From an archaeon (GTDB lineage Archaea > Asgardarchaeota > Hermodarchaeia > Hermodarchaeales > Hermodarchaeaceae): a stretch of DNA of 6,695 bases. Location: NCBI GenBank assembly GCA_016550405.1, contig JABXGX010000252.1, positions 1 through 6,695 on the forward strand, written 5' to 3'. The notes under the pieces are model-generated. The model did not search any database, was not told where the DNA came from, and saw nothing but the letters and a program-made list of their open reading frames with translations. This document shows, piece by piece, positions 4,934 to 6,695 of this stretch (the stretch's first letter is position 1; each line of letters starts with the position of its first letter). The position numbers and the translations under genes were made by a program.

Positions 4934-6067
4934 GTGAGGGCGATTAAAGCTTCACTGAGTCTTACCCACAACTGTAACCTTCGTTGCCGCTATTGTTACG
5001 GTGGTAGGAAGTTCAAGAAAGACATGTCGTTTGCCACAGTGCAAAAAGTCGTTGATTTCATCTTCAGGGTTTCTCCTCCAGAGCAAAAGATTAGCTTCAC
5101 TTTCTTTGGAGGAGAGCCTTTCCTTTGTTTTGACTTGATACAGCGTGCCGTCGAATACATCAACAATCAAGTACGCGCTCGTGATAGACTGGTTGATTTC
5201 AGTATAACCTCCAATGGTACATTACTTAGTGAAGAAATCTTAGACTTCCTCAATAAGGAAAATATCACGCTGTGCATTAGTATTGATGGTACCCGGCATG
5301 TGCACAACAAATATCGCAGGTTTCCAGATGGACGGGGAAGTTTTGATGATGTTGTAGAAAAGTTGCATCTCAGCTTACGCAAACTCGGAGAAGTGCAAGT
5401 GAATACGGTGTATAGTCCAGACACCCTAGATTCTTTGTCCGAATGTGTCTCATTTTTCACACAACTAGGTATTTCCTCTATACATCTCAATCCAAATATC
5501 CGCGCAAGTTGGACTAAACAAGTTCTTCCGAGATTTCGAAAAACCTATCGAAAAATAGCCGACCTTTATATCGAAAAGTATCAGCAATCACAGGAAATTG
5601 CTGTGAACCTAATTGACAGCAAAATCATTCTGTTTCTTAAAGGAGGTTATTTTGCCCTTGATAGGTGTATGATGGGAGAGACGGAGTGGGGCTTTGCACC
5701 AAGTGGAAATATCTACCCGTGTGAAAGGTTAATCGGTGAGGACGATGGTCAACTGTGTTTGGGTAATGTACATTCAGGACTCAACAAAAAACTGCAGTGC
5801 GAACTAATTGGTAATCGAGAAATCCAGAATGAAGAGTGTAGAAGCTGCTCGCTTAGAAAATATTGCATGAACTCCTGTGGTTGTACGAATTTTCACATGA
5901 CAGGTTCTCCGAATCTTACCAGTTCAACCATGTGTGCAAGTGAAAAAGCAGCAATCGACGCCGCAAAACAGGTACTATTATCACTGAAAGAAAATGATCT
6001 GTTCATTGATCATTTCATGCAATATCTTCATGAAGAGCAAATCCAGCCATTCACCAGCATGGTGTAG
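4934..6067 (+). CDS. Radical SAM/SPASM domain protein, candidate peptide- or protein-modifying maturase
   Basis: A 377-residue protein with a GTG start preceded by GAGAGGG (4921-4927). The radical SAM motif CNLRCRYC (C14, C18, C21) binds the [4Fe-4S] cluster that cleaves S-adenosylmethionine, and GGEP (59-62) is the usual SAM-contact motif. ITSNGTLL (91-98) and the ISIDGT strand (115-120) fit the TIM-barrel order of this family. A complete C-terminal SPASM domain is visible: C245-x12-G258-x4-C263, then C302-x2-C305-x5-C311-x3-C315, then C334, enough ligands for two auxiliary Fe-S clusters. This architecture is shared by anaerobic sulfatase maturases and RiPP enzymes such as PqqE and MftC. Length is typical. 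The preceding gene, 67 bp upstream under a shared promoter, is the natural candidate substrate or partner; no sulfatase is present. The enzyme class is firm, the reaction unknown. Confidence 0.93.
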   Translation: MRAIKASLSLTHNCNLRCRYCYGGRKFKKDMSFATVQKVVDFIFRVSPPEQKISFTFFGGEPFLCFDLIQRAVEYINNQVRARDRLVDFSITSNGTLLSEEILDFLNKENITLCISIDGTRHVHNKYRRFPDGRGSFDDVVEKLHLSLRKLGEVQVNTVYSPDTLDSLSECVSFFTQLGISSIHLNPNIRASWTKQVLPRFRKTYRKIADLYIEKYQQSQEIAVNLIDSKIILFLKGGYFALDRCMMGETEWGFAPSGNIYPCERLIGEDDGQLCLGNVHSGLNKKLQCELIGNREIQNEECRSCSLRKYCMNSCGCTNFHMTGSPNLTSSTMCASEKAAIDAAKQVLLSLKENDLFIDHFMQYLHEEQIQPFTSMV

Positions 6068-6072
6068 TTTCT

Positions 6073-6339
6073 CTATGTGCACGATGGAGGCACGTGTACG
6101 ATGCGGGGAACACGGGTGTTGACCACTACTTTTGGGGTGGACGACCACCCACAGATATTCAGCTGCGTAGTCTTCGAGTGCAAGGCACCGCGACCGCGGT
6201 GATCGTGATTCTTGGCATTGTACTGGCGGCTTTTCTTGCGCTTTAACCGAGTATTCCGTAGATTATTGATAATCAGAGAAATCAAAGCGATATACAAGAA
6301 AACCAAAAAAATGCGTAGTAGACTCATCAGGCTGTCCAT
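6073..6339 (-). CDS. Doubtful small membrane ORF (88 aa) ending in repeat copy C
   Basis: The N-terminus MDSLMSLLRIFLVFLYIALI continues to a convincing single membrane helix (about 6-27), followed by a basic cluster RNTRLKRKKSR that would face the cytoplasm. The remaining residues from about 40 have no recognisable pattern, and the last 20-25 are simply repeat copy C read on the minus strand, so even a real gene has an acquired or spurious C-terminus. No Shine-Dalgarno sequence is seen before the ATG; a TATA-like stretch lies 40-50 bp upstream. It overlaps another possible membrane segment on the plus strand (6163-6246), and both cannot easily be real. Confidence 0.3.
   Translation of the reverse strand: MDSLMSLLRIFLVFLYIALISLIINNLRNTRLKRKKSRQYNAKNHDHRGRGALHSKTTQLNICGWSSTPKVVVNTRVPRIVHVPPSCT
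6081..6150 (+). repeat. Dispersed intergenic repeat, copy C (short form)
   Basis: It contains the core AACACGGGTGTT (6109-6120), GTTGACCA, and GGGGTGGACGACCA with the same core-to-box spacing as copy B (28 bp between first bases). The box itself extends to a 6-bp inverted repeat, GGGTGG-ACGA-CCACCC (6135-6150). The 5' half differs from copies A and B: only a GGAGGCAC...GTACGATGCGGGG stretch is loosely comparable. It begins 14 bp after the radical SAM stop codon, so it would form the 3' end of that transcript. Confidence 0.65.
6163..6246 (+). pseudogene. Possible orphan C-terminal membrane segment of a lost gene
   Basis: Directly after repeat copy C, the plus frame reads LRSLRVQGTATAVIVILG and continues as a hydrophobic helix to a TAA at 6244-6246 (27 residues). 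It looks like the C-terminal anchor of a surface protein. No ATG opens this frame; upstream it simply continues through the repeat. The stretch 6185-6240 is more GC-rich than its surroundings. A gene truncated by the repeat would explain this; chance, or the overlapping minus-strand ORF, would also. Confidence 0.3.
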
Positions 6340-6380
6340 AAATTTGTGGAAATGGTGTTTATTTTTCCCACCCCAGTATT

Positions 6381-6391
6381 TTTTGTATAAG
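6381..6391. promoter_or_regulatory. TATA-like block between divergent small membrane genes
   Basis: TTTTGTATAAG lies about 40 bp before the ATG at 6428, predicting a transcript start near 6412-6415 and a short leader with GGGTGTG (6412-6418) as a possible ribosome site. Read on the other strand, CTTATACAAAA could serve the doubtful minus ORF starting at 6339. Confidence 0.4.
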
Positions 6392-6427
6392 CAATAGCCT
6401 AGAGTGACATCGGGTGTGTACCATTAT

Positions 6428-6695
6428 ATGAGCGAAGAAGAGCAAAAAACGCGCTCCTCAAAGCTAGGTGATTATCTGTGTTTTGGTTGTGTTGCAGTAA
6501 TCTTCATTGTTGCCATCGGTGTCTATTTGTTCCTTGATTTCTTTGGACCCTTCCCTTTACCTCCTCCTCTTGATCAACTTGTTGCGGTAATTGGAGCGGT
6601 GGTTGTATTGGGTCTTCTACTCATCGTGCTTCCTGTTGGCATTATAGTTGGAATTATCTATGATCGCCGAAAGAAAGCCCACGTGCAATCAGTTG
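6428..6695 (+). CDS. Small two-helix membrane protein (C-terminus off window)
   Basis: The ATG at 6428 opens 89 codons to the right edge without a stop. The N-terminus MSEEEQKTRSSKLGDY is charged. Membrane helix 1 spans about 16-38, followed by a proline-rich outside loop FFGPFPLPPPLDQ (38-50), a long hydrophobic helix 2 at about 50-78, and a basic end YDRRKKAHVQ. Both termini are probably cytoplasmic. No catalytic residues or family signature are visible. Topology and the polar MS..E start resemble the 77-aa protein encoded at 1729-1962, though the sequences are not clearly related. Its true length is unknown. Confidence 0.7.
   Translation, partial: MSEEEQKTRSSKLGDYLCFGCVAVIFIVAIGVYLFLDFFGPFPLPPPLDQLVAVIGAVVVLGLLLIVLPVGIIVGIIYDRRKKAHVQSV

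Noticed and set aside
4934..6067. Anaerobic sulfatase maturase assignment
   Set aside because: The domain architecture fits, but no sulfatase is present and the co-transcribed gene is unrelated, so only the broad radical SAM/SPASM class is claimed.
1261..6150. Integron-type attC sites or cassette array
   Set aside because: The repeats separate modules, but the inverted boxes run GTTG...CAAC rather than RYYYAAC...GTTRRRY, some enclosed genes are on the minus strand, and no integrase is present.
1261..6150. CRISPR array
   Set aside because: Copies are about 0.9-2 kb apart, vary in length and enclose genes, with no regular spacers.
6212..6397. 61-aa plus-strand ORF rich in Arg and Lys
   Set aside because: It has no ribosome site, and its sequence is the complement of the more membrane-like minus ORF plus the AT-rich promoter block.

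Overview
The window looks archaeal. AT-rich TATA-like boxes sit about 25-45 bp before several starts, one gene appears to be leaderless, and secreted proteins carry many N-glycosylation sequons. The gene content is small membrane proteins, secreted beta-rich proteins and a peptide-type radical SAM enzyme. An uncultured archaeon (Asgard or TACK type) would fit, but nothing here fixes the lineage.

Layout. Positions 1-1112 (minus) hold the N-terminal 370 residues of a secreted, carbohydrate-binding-like surface protein that runs off the left edge. Positions 1113-1383 carry its promoter and a divergent copy (D) of a dispersed repeat. Two small genes follow: a plus-strand 75-aa protein with a weak DUF4177-like C-terminus (1384-1611) and a minus-strand 77-aa two-helix membrane protein (1729-1962). 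Repeat copy A (2121-2256) precedes a two-gene plus-strand operon. This encodes an exported caspase/gingipain-like (clan CD) candidate peptidase with membrane helices (2388-3437) and a five-helix membrane protein (3451-3951), and ends in a hairpin/T-tract terminator. Repeat copy B (4031-4171) and a strong double TATA box precede a second operon: an unrecognised 146-aa protein (4426-4866) and a radical SAM/SPASM enzyme (4934-6067), which together look like a peptide- or protein-modification pair. Repeat copy C starts just after the enzyme and abuts what may be the orphaned C-terminal membrane segment of a lost gene. The right end has a doubtful minus-strand small membrane ORF and a plus-strand two-helix membrane protein cut by the window edge, with a TATA-like block between them.

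The most unusual signal is the repeat. Three clear copies (A, B, C) and one divergent copy (D), all in plus orientation, lie in the intergenic gaps between transcription units. They share a palindromic AACAC-GG-GTGTT core and a downstream GTGGAC(A/G)ACCA box at nearly fixed spacing, and copies A and B share about 135 bp including a structured 5' half. The two operons between these copies look like separate accessory modules: an exported protease-like membrane system and a radical-SAM modification system.
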